Assembly: GCF_015057185.1 (NCBI RefSeq)
Contig: NZ_SVEV01000001.1
Span: 1-64,000, forward strand
Direction: 5' to 3'
Source: Pseudobutyrivibrio sp.
GTDB taxonomy: Bacteria; Bacillota; Clostridia; Lachnospirales; Lachnospiraceae
DNA: 64,000 nt
Shown one piece after another: positions 35,732 through 43,663 of the stretch; the first letter of the stretch is position 1, and each line of letters begins with the position of its first letter. A program made the position numbers and the translations under genes. The notes beneath the pieces are model-generated. The model was not told the DNA's origin. It saw nothing but the letters and a program-made list of their open reading frames with translations, and ran no database searches.

Positions 35732-37044
35732 ATTCTAGTCATAAAATTAAAGAAGTAATGGAAGGCAGCCCGGCTGAAAGGGCAGGGCTAAAACCTGGAG
35801 ATATTATTACAAAAATTAATAATGTAGAGCTTGCGGATATATTTGACTATCATTATTATTCCGACGATGCGGATATTACAGTGGAGTTACTGCATGAAGA
35901 TGGCTCAAATTCTTCAAAATTTGTAGAAAAAGAAGAAGGAGAAGATTTAGGTGTTATTTTTTGTAATGGTTTAATGGATGATTACAAATCCTGCTCCAAT
36001 AAATGTGCCTTTTGCTTTATTGATCAAATGCCACCAGGCATGAGAGAAACCCTTTATTTCAAGGATGATGATACACGTCTTTCATTTTTACAAGGCAATT
36101 ATGTAACATTGACAAATATGAAGATGGCAGATTTGGATCGTATCATTGCATATAAGCTTGGACCAATTAATATTTCTGTTCATGCTACAAATCCTGAGCT
36201 TAGAATGAAGCTTTTACATAATAGATTTGCTGGTGATATTTTAGACAAAATCCGAAAGCTTTACGAGGCGGAGATTCCAATGAATGCTCAGGTTGTTTCT
36301 TGCCCAGGACTTAATGATGGTCCAGAGTTAGATAGAACAATCGGTGATTTGTTAGAATTTGCTCCAGTGATGAGCTCGATGTCTGTAGTACCTGTTGGAG
36401 TTACCAAATTTAGAGATGGCCTGTTTCCGCTTCGAACTTATACAGCTGAAGAGGCAGGCAGGGTAATTGACCAGATAGAGCATTGGCAAGATATTTCCAT
36501 GGAAAAAATAGGCAATCACTTTGTTCAGGCCAGTGATGAATGGTATATTTTGGCAGGAAGACCGCTGCCAGAAGCTTCTAGATATGATGGTTTTATACAA
36601 TTGGAAAATGGCGTTGGAATGCTTCGTCTTCTAAAAGAAGAAGTACTAGATGCCTTGGAGGATATTAAAAAGCCTCTATTTATGAAAAAGCGCAAGGTTA
36701 CAATTGCAACCGGCAAACTGGCAGCTCCATTTATGGCAGAATTAGGGCAGCTTATTACAGAAAAATTTAACAGGGTAACAGTAGAAGTTATTCCTATTAC
36801 TAACAACTTTTTTGGTGAACAAATTACTGTATCAGGCTTGATTACTGGTCAGGATTTGATTGCTCAATTAAAAGATAAGAACCTAGGTGATAGCTTATTA
36901 CTTAGCTGTACCATGTTAAGAGCTCAGGAAGAGGTTTTCCTTGATGATATAACCCTTCAGGAGCTTGAGGAAACTTTACAAGTTCGCACCCGTATTGTAC
37001 AATCAGACGGTCGCGATTTAGTTTATGCAATAATTGGACGCTAG
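35725..37044 (+). CDS. DUF512 family protein with PDZ and radical-SAM-like Cys motif
   Basis: The 439 residues begin with a PDZ-like domain (about 8-60, GSPAERAGLKPGD), then a cysteine cluster CSNKCAFCFID of the CxxxCxxC type expected to hold a 4Fe-4S cluster, and a TIM-barrel-like middle. The C-terminal DUF512 region follows (about 280-430). This fusion is conserved in clostridia and often precedes der, as here. Its reaction is unknown; radical SAM chemistry is inferred from the Cys spacing. The start overlaps yraN. Confidence 0.9.
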   Translation: MLNSSHKIKEVMEGSPAERAGLKPGDIITKINNVELADIFDYHYYSDDADITVELLHEDGSNSSKFVEKEEGEDLGVIFCNGLMDDYKSCSNKCAFCFIDQMPPGMRETLYFKDDDTRLSFLQGNYVTLTNMKMADLDRIIAYKLGPINISVHATNPELRMKLLHNRFAGDILDKIRKLYEAEIPMNAQVVSCPGLNDGPELDRTIGDLLEFAPVMSSMSVVPVGVTKFRDGLFPLRTYTAEEAGRVIDQIEHWQDISMEKIGNHFVQASDEWYILAGRPLPEASRYDGFIQLENGVGMLRLLKEEVLDALEDIKKPLFMKKRKVTIATGKLAAPFMAELGQLITEKFNRVTVEVIPITNNFFGEQITVSGLITGQDLIAQLKDKNLGDSLLLSCTMLRAQEEVFLDDITLQELEETLQVRTRIVQSDGRDLVYAIIGR

Positions 37045-37052
37045 GTTGTGTT

Positions 37053-37141
37053 AAAAATCTTACGTCCACAATAATTAGATATTCTCCGCTCGACTGAAAC
37101 GTCTCGCTTGAGAACACTAATACATTGTGAACTAGATTTTT
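37053..37141 (-). repeat. Dispersed hairpin element, copy E4 (inverted)
   Basis: Read on the minus strand, the layout is the same as in E1-E3: outer stem AAAAATCT/AGATTTTT, then CACAAT/ATTGTG, TTAG/CTAA and TTCTC/GAGAA. The apical segment has CGAG-N10-CGAG, and the loop AAGCGAGACGT is shared with E1/E3. It is antisense to the flanking genes and ends 59 nt before der. A TATAAT lies at 37153 between it and der. Confidence 0.8.
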
Positions 37142-37200
37142 ATTGAACTATATATAATTGATAAATAAATCGTCTTCACGATTTTGGAAAGAGGTAATTT

Positions 37201-38526
37201 ATGGCAAGACCAGTTGTGGCTATAGTTGGACGTCCTAATGTTGGTAAGTCCACATTATTTAATGCTCTTGCAGGAGAGCGAATTTCTATTGTAAAAGACA
37301 CTCCAGGTGTTACAAGAGATAGAATATATGCTGACGTTAGTTGGCTAAATTACGATTTTACAATGATTGATACAGGCGGTATTGAGCCTGATACAAAGGA
37401 TATTATTTTATCTCAGATGCGTGAGCAGGCTCAAATTGCTATCGATACAGCTGATGTAATCATTTTTCTTGTAGACGTTAAACAGGGCTTACAGGATAGT
37501 GATTCAAAGGTTGCTGATATGCTTCGTAGAAGCCATAAGCCGGTTGTTCTTGTTGTAAACAAGGTTGACAGCTTTGAGCGTGATATGGCTGATGTATACG
37601 AATTCTATAATTTAGGTATTGGTGACCCAATCCCTGTTTCTGCATCATCTAGATTAGGTTTTGGTGATATGCTTGATAAGGTTACTGAATATTTCCCAGA
37701 GCCATCAGAAAACGAGGAAGAAGACGACACACCAAGGATTGCAGTTATTGGTAAACCAAACGTTGGTAAATCATCATTGATTAATAAGCTTTGCGGTGAG
37801 GAGCGAGTTATTGTTTCTGATATTGCAGGAACTACACGTGATGCTGTAGATACTAGAGTTCGTTATAATCACAAGGACTATATTTTCATTGATACAGCAG
37901 GCCTTCGTAGAAAGAGCAAAATCAAAGAAGATTTAGAGCGTTATTCAATTGTTAGAGCAGTTGCTTCTGTTGAAAAGGCTGATGTTGTCATTATCATGAT
38001 TGATGCAACAGAAGGTGTAACTGAGCAGGATGCTAAAATCGCAGGTATTGCTCATGAACGTGGAAAGGGTATAATTATTTGTGTAAACAAATGGGATGCC
38101 ATTGAAAAGAATGACAAGACTATGAAAGAGCATGAGACAAAGATACGTCAGATTCTTTCGTTTATGCCTTATGCATCAATTCTTTTCATTTCAGTTAAAA
38201 GCGGACAGCGTCTCGGCAAAATTTACGAGACAATTGATGCAGTAATTGAAAACAATTCAATGCGTATTGCAACAGGTGTACTTAACGAAATTGTTTCTGA
38301 GGCTGTTGCTCTTCAGCAGCCACCTACAGATAAGGGTAAGAGGCTCAAAATCTTTTACACTACACAGGTTGCTGTTAAGCCACCAACATTCGTTATATTC
38401 GTAAACGAAAAGTACCTGATGCACTTTTCTTATGTAAGATATCTTGAGAATCGAATCAGAGATGCTTTCGGTTTTGAAGGAACATCTTTGAAATTTATAA
38501 TTAGAGAGAGAAAGGAAAACGAATAA
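37201..38526 (+). CDS. der: GTPase Der (EngA)
   Basis: Der is an essential 50S assembly GTPase. The 441 residues contain two tandem G domains, [12 protein letters not shown] near residue 10 and [12 protein letters not shown] near 184, each with its DTGG/DTAGL and NKVD/NKWD motifs, and a C-terminal KH-like domain. The ATG follows a GAAAGAGG site. plsY overlaps the stop codon. Confidence 0.98.
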   Translation: MARPVVAIVGRPNVGKSTLFNALAGERISIVKDTPGVTRDRIYADVSWLNYDFTMIDTGGIEPDTKDIILSQMREQAQIAIDTADVIIFLVDVKQGLQDSDSKVADMLRRSHKPVVLVVNKVDSFERDMADVYEFYNLGIGDPIPVSASSRLGFGDMLDKVTEYFPEPSENEEEDDTPRIAVIGKPNVGKSSLINKLCGEERVIVSDIAGTTRDAVDTRVRYNHKDYIFIDTAGLRRKSKIKEDLERYSIVRAVASVEKADVVIIMIDATEGVTEQDAKIAGIAHERGKGIIICVNKWDAIEKNDKTMKEHETKIRQILSFMPYASILFISVKSGQRLGKIYETIDAVIENNSMRIATGVLNEIVSEAVALQQPPTDKGKRLKIFYTTQVAVKPPTFVIFVNEKYLMHFSYVRYLENRIRDAFGFEGTSLKFIIRERKENE

Positions 38527-39185
38527 TGAGCATTGTGGGGAGAATACTGGCTATATTAATCGGTTATTGTTTTGGAATGGTTTTAATGGGCTACCTAATT
38601 GGAAAGTCAAAGAACATCGACTTAACAAAGGTTGGTAGCGGTAATGTTGGTTCTACAAATACAATGAGAAATCTTGGCGTTACAGCTGGATTAATTACAC
38701 TGGCTTGGGACTGCTTAAAGTGCGTTGTTGCTTGCTTCTTTGTATGGTTAATATTTGGTATTTTTGTAGAAAACGTTAATATTTATATGGTATATGCTGG
38801 ATTGGGCGTTGTATTAGGTCACGACTTCCCTTGCTACATGCATTTCAAAGGTGGAAAGGGTGTAGCATCTACTCTTGGATTCATTATTGCCTTGTTCCCA
38901 ATGGGACTTCCTATTCCTGCAGGAATTTTCATTGCCCTTGTAGCATTAACTAGATATGTATCACTTGGCTCAATTATTGGTGAGTTATCTTTTGCAATAG
39001 AGATAATTGTGGCAGCAGCCCTTGGACTTTTATCAGAAAAATACCCAGGTGGTCAGCTCAAAGAAGTTGTGATTATTTGCTGCTTAGTTTCAGCTTTATC
39101 AATTGCACTTCATCATGCAAATATTAAGCGTCTTCTTTCTGGAACAGAAAACAAGTTTTCATTTCACCCAGAAACTAGAGCGTAA
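38526..39185 (+). CDS. plsY: Glycerol-3-phosphate acyltransferase PlsY
   Basis: PlsY is a polytopic membrane enzyme that moves the acyl group from acyl-phosphate (made by PlsX) to glycerol-3-phosphate. The 219 residues have about six membrane helices and the loop motifs GSGNVGSTNTMRNLG, HDFPCYMHFKGGKGVA and GSIIGE-like segment. The ATG overlaps the last base of der (TAATG). gpsA, which makes its glycerol-3-phosphate substrate, follows after hairpin element E3. Confidence 0.97.
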   Translation: MSIVGRILAILIGYCFGMVLMGYLIGKSKNIDLTKVGSGNVGSTNTMRNLGVTAGLITLAWDCLKCVVACFFVWLIFGIFVENVNIYMVYAGLGVVLGHDFPCYMHFKGGKGVASTLGFIIALFPMGLPIPAGIFIALVALTRYVSLGSIIGELSFAIEIIVAAALGLLSEKYPGGQLKEVVIICCLVSALSIALHHANIKRLLSGTENKFSFHPETRA

Positions 39186-39200
39186 ATACTAGTAAACTAA

Positions 39201-39285
39201 GCTGGTAGGCATCAAGCTCTTAGATTTCTCAAGCGAATCGTATTAGATGAGCGGAGAAATTCTAAGGCTTGTAGCTGTGACCAGC
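39201..39285 (+). repeat. Dispersed hairpin element, copy E3
   Basis: An 85-bp imperfect palindrome: GCTGGT/ACCAGC, CAAGC/GCTTG, CTTAG/CTAAG, ATTTCTC/GAGAAAT. Relative to E2, CTTGG/CCAAG has become CTTAG/CTAAG and the inner stem is replaced by an unrelated but still perfect one, which is compensatory change. The core is CGAA-N10-TGAG instead of CGAG-N10-CGAG. It ends 29 nt before gpsA. Confidence 0.85.
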
Positions 39286-39314
39286 GTAAATTTTATAAAG
39301 ACTAGAGGTATTTA

Positions 39315-40322
39315 ATGGCGAGAATTAGTGTTTTAGGAGCAGGCAGCTGGGGCATTGCCCTGGCTGTTATGCTTAATAAGAATGGTCATGATGTAAAGGT
39401 ATGGTCACATCGACAGTCTCAAGTAGACCAGATGAATGATACCCATACTAGTGACAAAATAAAGGGAGTTAAGCTTCCAGAGTCAATGCTCTTTACAGCG
39501 GATATTGAGGATGCGGCTAAATCAGCAGATGTTGTTATGTTGGCTGTTCCATCAAAGGCCACTAGAGAAACAGCAGAGAAAATCAAACCTTTTGTTAATG
39601 AAAATCAGATTTTTATTACTGTTACAAAAGGTATTGAAGAAGAAACCTTATTTACTCAGACTGAAATTCTAGAAGATGTATTAGGAGATGATAAGCGCAT
39701 ATGCGTTTTATCTGGTCCTAGTCATGCGGAAGAGGTTGTTGTTTTCAAGCCTACACTTGTTGTAGCTGGATCTACAGACAGACAGACTTCACTTTTCGTG
39801 CAGAATCTTTTCATGAATAAATATTTCAGAGTTTATTCTTCCCCAGATGTTAAAGGAATTGAAGTAGGAGCAGCTCTTAAAAATGTTATTGCACTTGCTG
39901 CAGGTATGTCTGATGGGCTTGGATTTGGTGACAATGCCAAGGCTGCTTTAATTACTAGAGGAATCAAAGAAATTTCTGCTTTGGCGGTTGCTATGGGCGG
40001 TCAGTCTGAGACACTTGCTGGTCTTACTGGCGTAGGCGACTTGATTGTTACTTGCTCATCTATGCATTCAAGAAATAGAATGGCTGGATTTTATATTGGG
40101 CAAGGCATGAGCAAGGATGAGGCAATGGAAAAGGTTGCTATGGTTGTAGAAGGTGTATATTCTGCAAAAGCAGCTAAAAAGCTTGCTGAAAAATATGGTA
40201 TTGAGATGCCTATAGTAGATGTTGTAAATGCAGTTTTATTTGATGGCATGGCAGCAAAAGATGCGGTTTATGAGCTTATGACACGTTCTAAAAAGGATGA
40301 GACATCTGATTTAGAATGGTAA
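39315..40322 (+). CDS. gpsA: Glycerol-3-phosphate dehydrogenase [NAD(P)+]
   Basis: GpsA reduces dihydroxyacetone phosphate to sn-glycerol-3-phosphate for phospholipids. The 335 residues begin with a Rossmann loop GAGSWGIALA and carry the substrate-binding VGAALKNVIALAAG segment with the catalytic Lys and the later GLTGVGDLIVTC motif. A TAGAGGT site precedes the ATG. With plsX and plsY, three enzymes of early glycerolipid synthesis are encoded in this window. Confidence 0.98.
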   Translation: MARISVLGAGSWGIALAVMLNKNGHDVKVWSHRQSQVDQMNDTHTSDKIKGVKLPESMLFTADIEDAAKSADVVMLAVPSKATRETAEKIKPFVNENQIFITVTKGIEEETLFTQTEILEDVLGDDKRICVLSGPSHAEEVVVFKPTLVVAGSTDRQTSLFVQNLFMNKYFRVYSSPDVKGIEVGAALKNVIALAAGMSDGLGFGDNAKAALITRGIKEISALAVAMGGQSETLAGLTGVGDLIVTCSSMHSRNRMAGFYIGQGMSKDEAMEKVAMVVEGVYSAKAAKKLAEKYGIEMPIVDVVNAVLFDGMAAKDAVYELMTRSKKDETSDLEW

Positions 40323-40370
40323 AATATGACTGAATTGTGAAACTTTATTTTGTGGCACTTATGTCTATTG

Positions 40371-40452
40371 ACTACTAGATAATGTGGTGGTAGTATAATT
40401 CTATCAACACAATATCTAGTAGTTTTTTATTTCAAGCAACTAGATATTGACT
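40371..40452 (+). promoter_or_regulatory. Cluster of three NrdR-like boxes, two forming a terminator-like hairpin
   Basis: Three 16-bp sites share the core ATATCTAGT: 40371-40386 (reverse), 40407-40422 (ACACAATATCTAGTAG, forward) and 40437-40452 (reverse). They resemble the NrdR consensus acaCwAtATaTwGtgt known upstream of ribonucleotide reductase genes. Boxes 2 and 3 are 30 bp apart centre to centre, about three helical turns. Boxes 1 and 2 are inverted and form an 11-bp perfect stem (extended with mismatches) followed by TTTTTT, which may also end the gpsA transcript. A TATAAT at 40394 lies between them. Confidence 0.7.
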
Positions 40453-40513
40453 GAATATTATATACAATATAGGTTTTTGATTTTTATCAGATATATAAAA
40501 CCCGGAGGTTGAG

Positions 40514-42637
40514 ATGGATAGATTTGTAATTAAAAAGGATGGTGCTCTAGAGCGTTTTGATGTTCAAAAGGTTGTAGAGGCCGTTGGTAAATCAGCTACA
40601 CGTGTGCTTGTTAAATTTACTTCTGAGCAGGAGAAATTTATATGTCAGTTTGTTGAGGAAAGAGTGGAGGAACTTGGCCTTGAGAAAATTGAGATTGCAC
40701 AAATGCATAATATTGTTGAGGGTGCTTTGGAGCGCGTTAATCCAATGGTGGCAAAGAGCTACAGAGATTATCGAAACTACAAGCAGGATTTCGTACAGAT
40801 GTTGGATGATGTTTATAAGAAGTCTCAGAACATTATGTACATCGGTGACAAGGAGAATTCAAATACAGATTCAGCGCTGGTATCTACAAAGCGTTCGTTA
40901 ATTTTTAATGAGCTTAACCGCGAATTATACAAGAAATTCTTCCTTACAACAGAAGAAGTACAGGCTATCAGAGATGGATATATTTATATTCATGATATGA
41001 ACGCTCGTCGTGATACTATGAATTGCTGCCTCTTTGATGTTAAATCTGTTCTTGAAGGCGGCTTTGAAATGGGAAATATTTTCTATAACGAGCCAAAGAG
41101 TCTTGATGTAGCCTTTGATGTTATTGGTGATATTGTCCTTTCAGCTGCCAGCCAGCAGTATGGTGGATTTACAATCCCTCAGGCAGATCAGATTTTAGAG
41201 AAATATGCTCAAAAATCATATGATAAATATTTCTCTAAATACGTTGATTTAGGCATTGATAAAGAGAAAGCTCATGAAGTATCAATGAAAGAAGTTGAGC
41301 GTGAAATGGAGCAGGGCTTCCAGGGCTGGGAGTACAAATTCAATACGGTAGCTTCATCTCGAGGAGATTATCCATTTATCACAGTTACAATCGGACTTGG
41401 AACATCTGTATTTGCAAAGATGGCATCAAAAGCATGCTTAAAGGTTCGTTCAATTGGACAGGGAAAACCTGGCTTTAAAAAGCCTGTTTTATTCCCAAAG
41501 ATTGTATTCTTGTATGATGAGAATCTTCACGGACCGGGCGGAGAACTTGAGGATGTTTTTGAGGCAGGAATTGATTGCTCTAGAAAAACGATGTATCCTG
41601 ATTGGTTGTCACTTACTGGAGAGGGTTACATTGCAAGCATGTACAAAAAATACGGCAAGGTAATTTCTCCAATGGGATGTAGAGCCTTCCTTTCACCATG
41701 GTATGAAAGGGGCGGCATGAATCCAGCAGATGATAAGGATGAGCCAGTATTTATTGGTAGATTCAATATTGGTGCTGTTTCACTTCATCTTCCAATGATT
41801 CTTGCAAAATCACGTCAGGAATCTAGAGACTTTTACGAGGTTCTCGATTACTATTTGGAGATGATTAGAAAGCTTCACATTCGTACATATGCATATCTTG
41901 GAGAAATGCGTGCATCTACAAATCCACTTGCATATTGTGAAGGCGGCTTCTATGGCGGACACCTTGGCTTCCACGACAAAATTAAGCCATTATTAAAGGC
42001 TGCAACAGCTTCATTTGGTATTACAGCATTTAATGAGCTTCAAGAGCTTTACAATGGTAAATCACTTGTAGAGGATGGCGAGTTTGCCCTTGAAGTTTTA
42101 AGACATATTAACGAAAAGGTTAATCAGTTCAAGGAGGAAGATGGCAACCTATATGCTATTTACGGTACTCCAGCTGAGAACCTTTGCGGCTTACAGGTAA
42201 AACAATTTAGAAATAAGTATGGCATTATTGAGAATGTATCTGATCGTGAGTACGTTTCTAATTCATTCCATTGCCATGTTACAGAAGATATTACACCAAT
42301 CGAAAAGCAGGATAAGGAAGGACGTTTCTGGGAACTTTCTAATGGTGGCAAAATCCAGTATGTACGTTATCCAATTAATTACAACCGCGATGCTGTAAAG
42401 ACACTTGTCCGTCGCGCTATGGACAAGGGATTTTACGAGGGCGTTAACCTTTCTTTATCATATTGTGATGATTGTGGTCACGAGGAGCTGGAGATGGATG
42501 TTTGCCCAGTTTGCGGCAGCAAGAACCTTACAAAAATTGACCGCATGAATGGTTATTTATCTTATTCTCGTGTAAAAGGCGATACCAGACTTAACGAGGC
42601 TAAAATGGCGGAAATCGCAGATAGGAAGAGTATGTAA
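40514..42637 (+). CDS. nrdD: Anaerobic ribonucleoside-triphosphate reductase
   Basis: NrdD is the oxygen-sensitive class III reductase that makes dNTPs using a glycyl radical. The 707 residues have an N-terminal ATP-cone (about 1-90) for allosteric control, the ten-stranded barrel, a zinc site with CDDC and CPVC pairs near 655-675, and a C-terminal glycyl radical region (RMNGYLSYSR). The start follows CCGGAGG. Upstream NrdR-like boxes suggest repression when dATP is plentiful. The activase gene nrdG starts at the next base after the stop. Confidence 0.96.
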   Translation: MDRFVIKKDGALERFDVQKVVEAVGKSATRVLVKFTSEQEKFICQFVEERVEELGLEKIEIAQMHNIVEGALERVNPMVAKSYRDYRNYKQDFVQMLDDVYKKSQNIMYIGDKENSNTDSALVSTKRSLIFNELNRELYKKFFLTTEEVQAIRDGYIYIHDMNARRDTMNCCLFDVKSVLEGGFEMGNIFYNEPKSLDVAFDVIGDIVLSAASQQYGGFTIPQADQILEKYAQKSYDKYFSKYVDLGIDKEKAHEVSMKEVEREMEQGFQGWEYKFNTVASSRGDYPFITVTIGLGTSVFAKMASKACLKVRSIGQGKPGFKKPVLFPKIVFLYDENLHGPGGELEDVFEAGIDCSRKTMYPDWLSLTGEGYIASMYKKYGKVISPMGCRAFLSPWYERGGMNPADDKDEPVFIGRFNIGAVSLHLPMILAKSRQESRDFYEVLDYYLEMIRKLHIRTYAYLGEMRASTNPLAYCEGGFYGGHLGFHDKIKPLLKAATASFGITAFNELQELYNGKSLVEDGEFALEVLRHINEKVNQFKEEDGNLYAIYGTPAENLCGLQVKQFRNKYGIIENVSDREYVSNSFHCHVTEDITPIEKQDKEGRFWELSNGGKIQYVRYPINYNRDAVKTLVRRAMDKGFYEGVNLSLSYCDDCGHEELEMDVCPVCGSKNLTKIDRMNGYLSYSRVKGDTRLNEAKMAEIADRKSM

Positions 42638-43129
42638 ATGAATTATCATAATATAACAAAGGATGATATGCTTAACGGCGATGGCTTACGAGTTGTGTTA
42701 TGGGTGGCAGGTTGTGACCATCATTGCAAGGAATGTCAGAATCCAATAACTTGGGATCCTGATGGTGGCTTGAAATTTGATCAGGCTGCAAAGGATGAAT
42801 TATTTGAAATATTAGCTAGAGATTATATTTCAGGAATAACTTTTAGTGGAGGTGACCCATTGTTTCCTGGAAATCGTGGTGAAGTGACGGAGCTTGCCCG
42901 GGAAATTAGGGAGAGGTTTCCCGGCAAGACCGTCTGGCTCTATACAGGATTCACCTATGAAGAGGTTAAATCTCTAGAAATTATGGAATATGTTGACGTT
43001 TTAGTTGACGGAGAATTTGAAATTGATAAGATAGATTTACAGGCAAAATGGAGAGGCAGCATCAATCAGCGGGTAATAGATGTTCCTCAGACAAGAAAGC
43101 TTAATCAAATCGTTTTGCATGTAGATTAA
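42638..43129 (+). CDS. nrdG: Anaerobic ribonucleotide reductase activating protein
   Basis: NrdG is the radical SAM activase that installs the glycyl radical in NrdD. The 163 residues contain the 4Fe-4S motif CDHHCKEC (CxxxCxxC) and the SAM-binding SGGDP strand. The ATG is immediately after the nrdD stop, so translation is coupled. dut follows after 19 nt, giving a deoxynucleotide operon. Confidence 0.97.
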   Translation: MNYHNITKDDMLNGDGLRVVLWVAGCDHHCKECQNPITWDPDGGLKFDQAAKDELFEILARDYISGITFSGGDPLFPGNRGEVTELAREIRERFPGKTVWLYTGFTYEEVKSLEIMEYVDVLVDGEFEIDKIDLQAKWRGSINQRVIDVPQTRKLNQIVLHVD

Positions 43130-43148
43130 TCAAGGAGAGAATAGTTAG

Positions 43149-43586
43149 ATGAATATAAATATTACAAAACTTACTGACTCTGCGAAGCTTCCAGAGAGAG
43201 GCTCAGCTTTTGCGGCAGGTTATGATTTATTTGCTGATTTATCAGAGGAAGTAAGAATTGCACCACATGAGACTATTATGATTGGAACAGGTCTCGCGAT
43301 GGAGATTCCTGAGGGATATTTTGGAGGAGTGTTTGCTCGCTCAGGTTTATCTGCTAAGGAAGGTCTTAGACCAGCAAATTGTGTCGGAGTTGTTGATTCT
43401 GATTACAGGGGAGAAGTTAAGGTTGCACTTCACAATGATTGTGAAATCGAAAGAATTGTTACACCAGCTGAAAAGATTGCACAGCTTGTTGTAGTTCCAT
43501 TTCTTTCAGTTGAGTTTTCTGAAGTATCTGAGCTCTCAGATACAGCCCGTGGAGAGGGCGGATTTGGTTCCACAGGAAAACATTAG
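43149..43586 (+). CDS. dut: dUTP diphosphatase
   Basis: Dut hydrolyses dUTP to dUMP, keeping uracil out of DNA and supplying thymidylate synthesis. The 145 residues show the trimeric dUTPase motifs: AGYDLFAD, ARSGLSAKEG, GVVDSDYRGEVKV with the catalytic Asp, and the C-terminal RGEGGFGSTG arm. The AAGGAGAG site is close to the nrdG stop. Confidence 0.97.
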   Translation: MNINITKLTDSAKLPERGSAFAAGYDLFADLSEEVRIAPHETIMIGTGLAMEIPEGYFGGVFARSGLSAKEGLRPANCVGVVDSDYRGEVKVALHNDCEIERIVTPAEKIAQLVVVPFLSVEFSEVSELSDTARGEGGFGSTGKH

Positions 43587-43597
43587 AATTGAATTTT

Positions 43598-43626
43598 TGG
43601 CGCCTGGTTTTCCCAGACGCCATTTC
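43598..43626 (+). terminator. Hairpin after dut, probable terminator
   Basis: TGGCGCCTGG pairs with CCAGACGCCA (one mismatch), with a 5-nt loop, followed only by TTTCG. The short T-run makes termination efficiency uncertain. Confidence 0.6.
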
Positions 43627-43663
43627 GCATGTTTTAATACTATTTTTGAAAGAGAGTAATTTT

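Noticed and set aside
12924-39285. E elements as a CRISPR array or REP-type intrinsic terminators
   Set aside because: Copies are kilobases apart with no spacers, and none ends in a T-run as a terminator would; E4's outer T-run is part of its stem.
43589-43663. Upstream in-frame start for parE
   Set aside because: The extension overlaps the dut hairpin and is absent from the family; the ATG at 43664 has a ribosome binding site.
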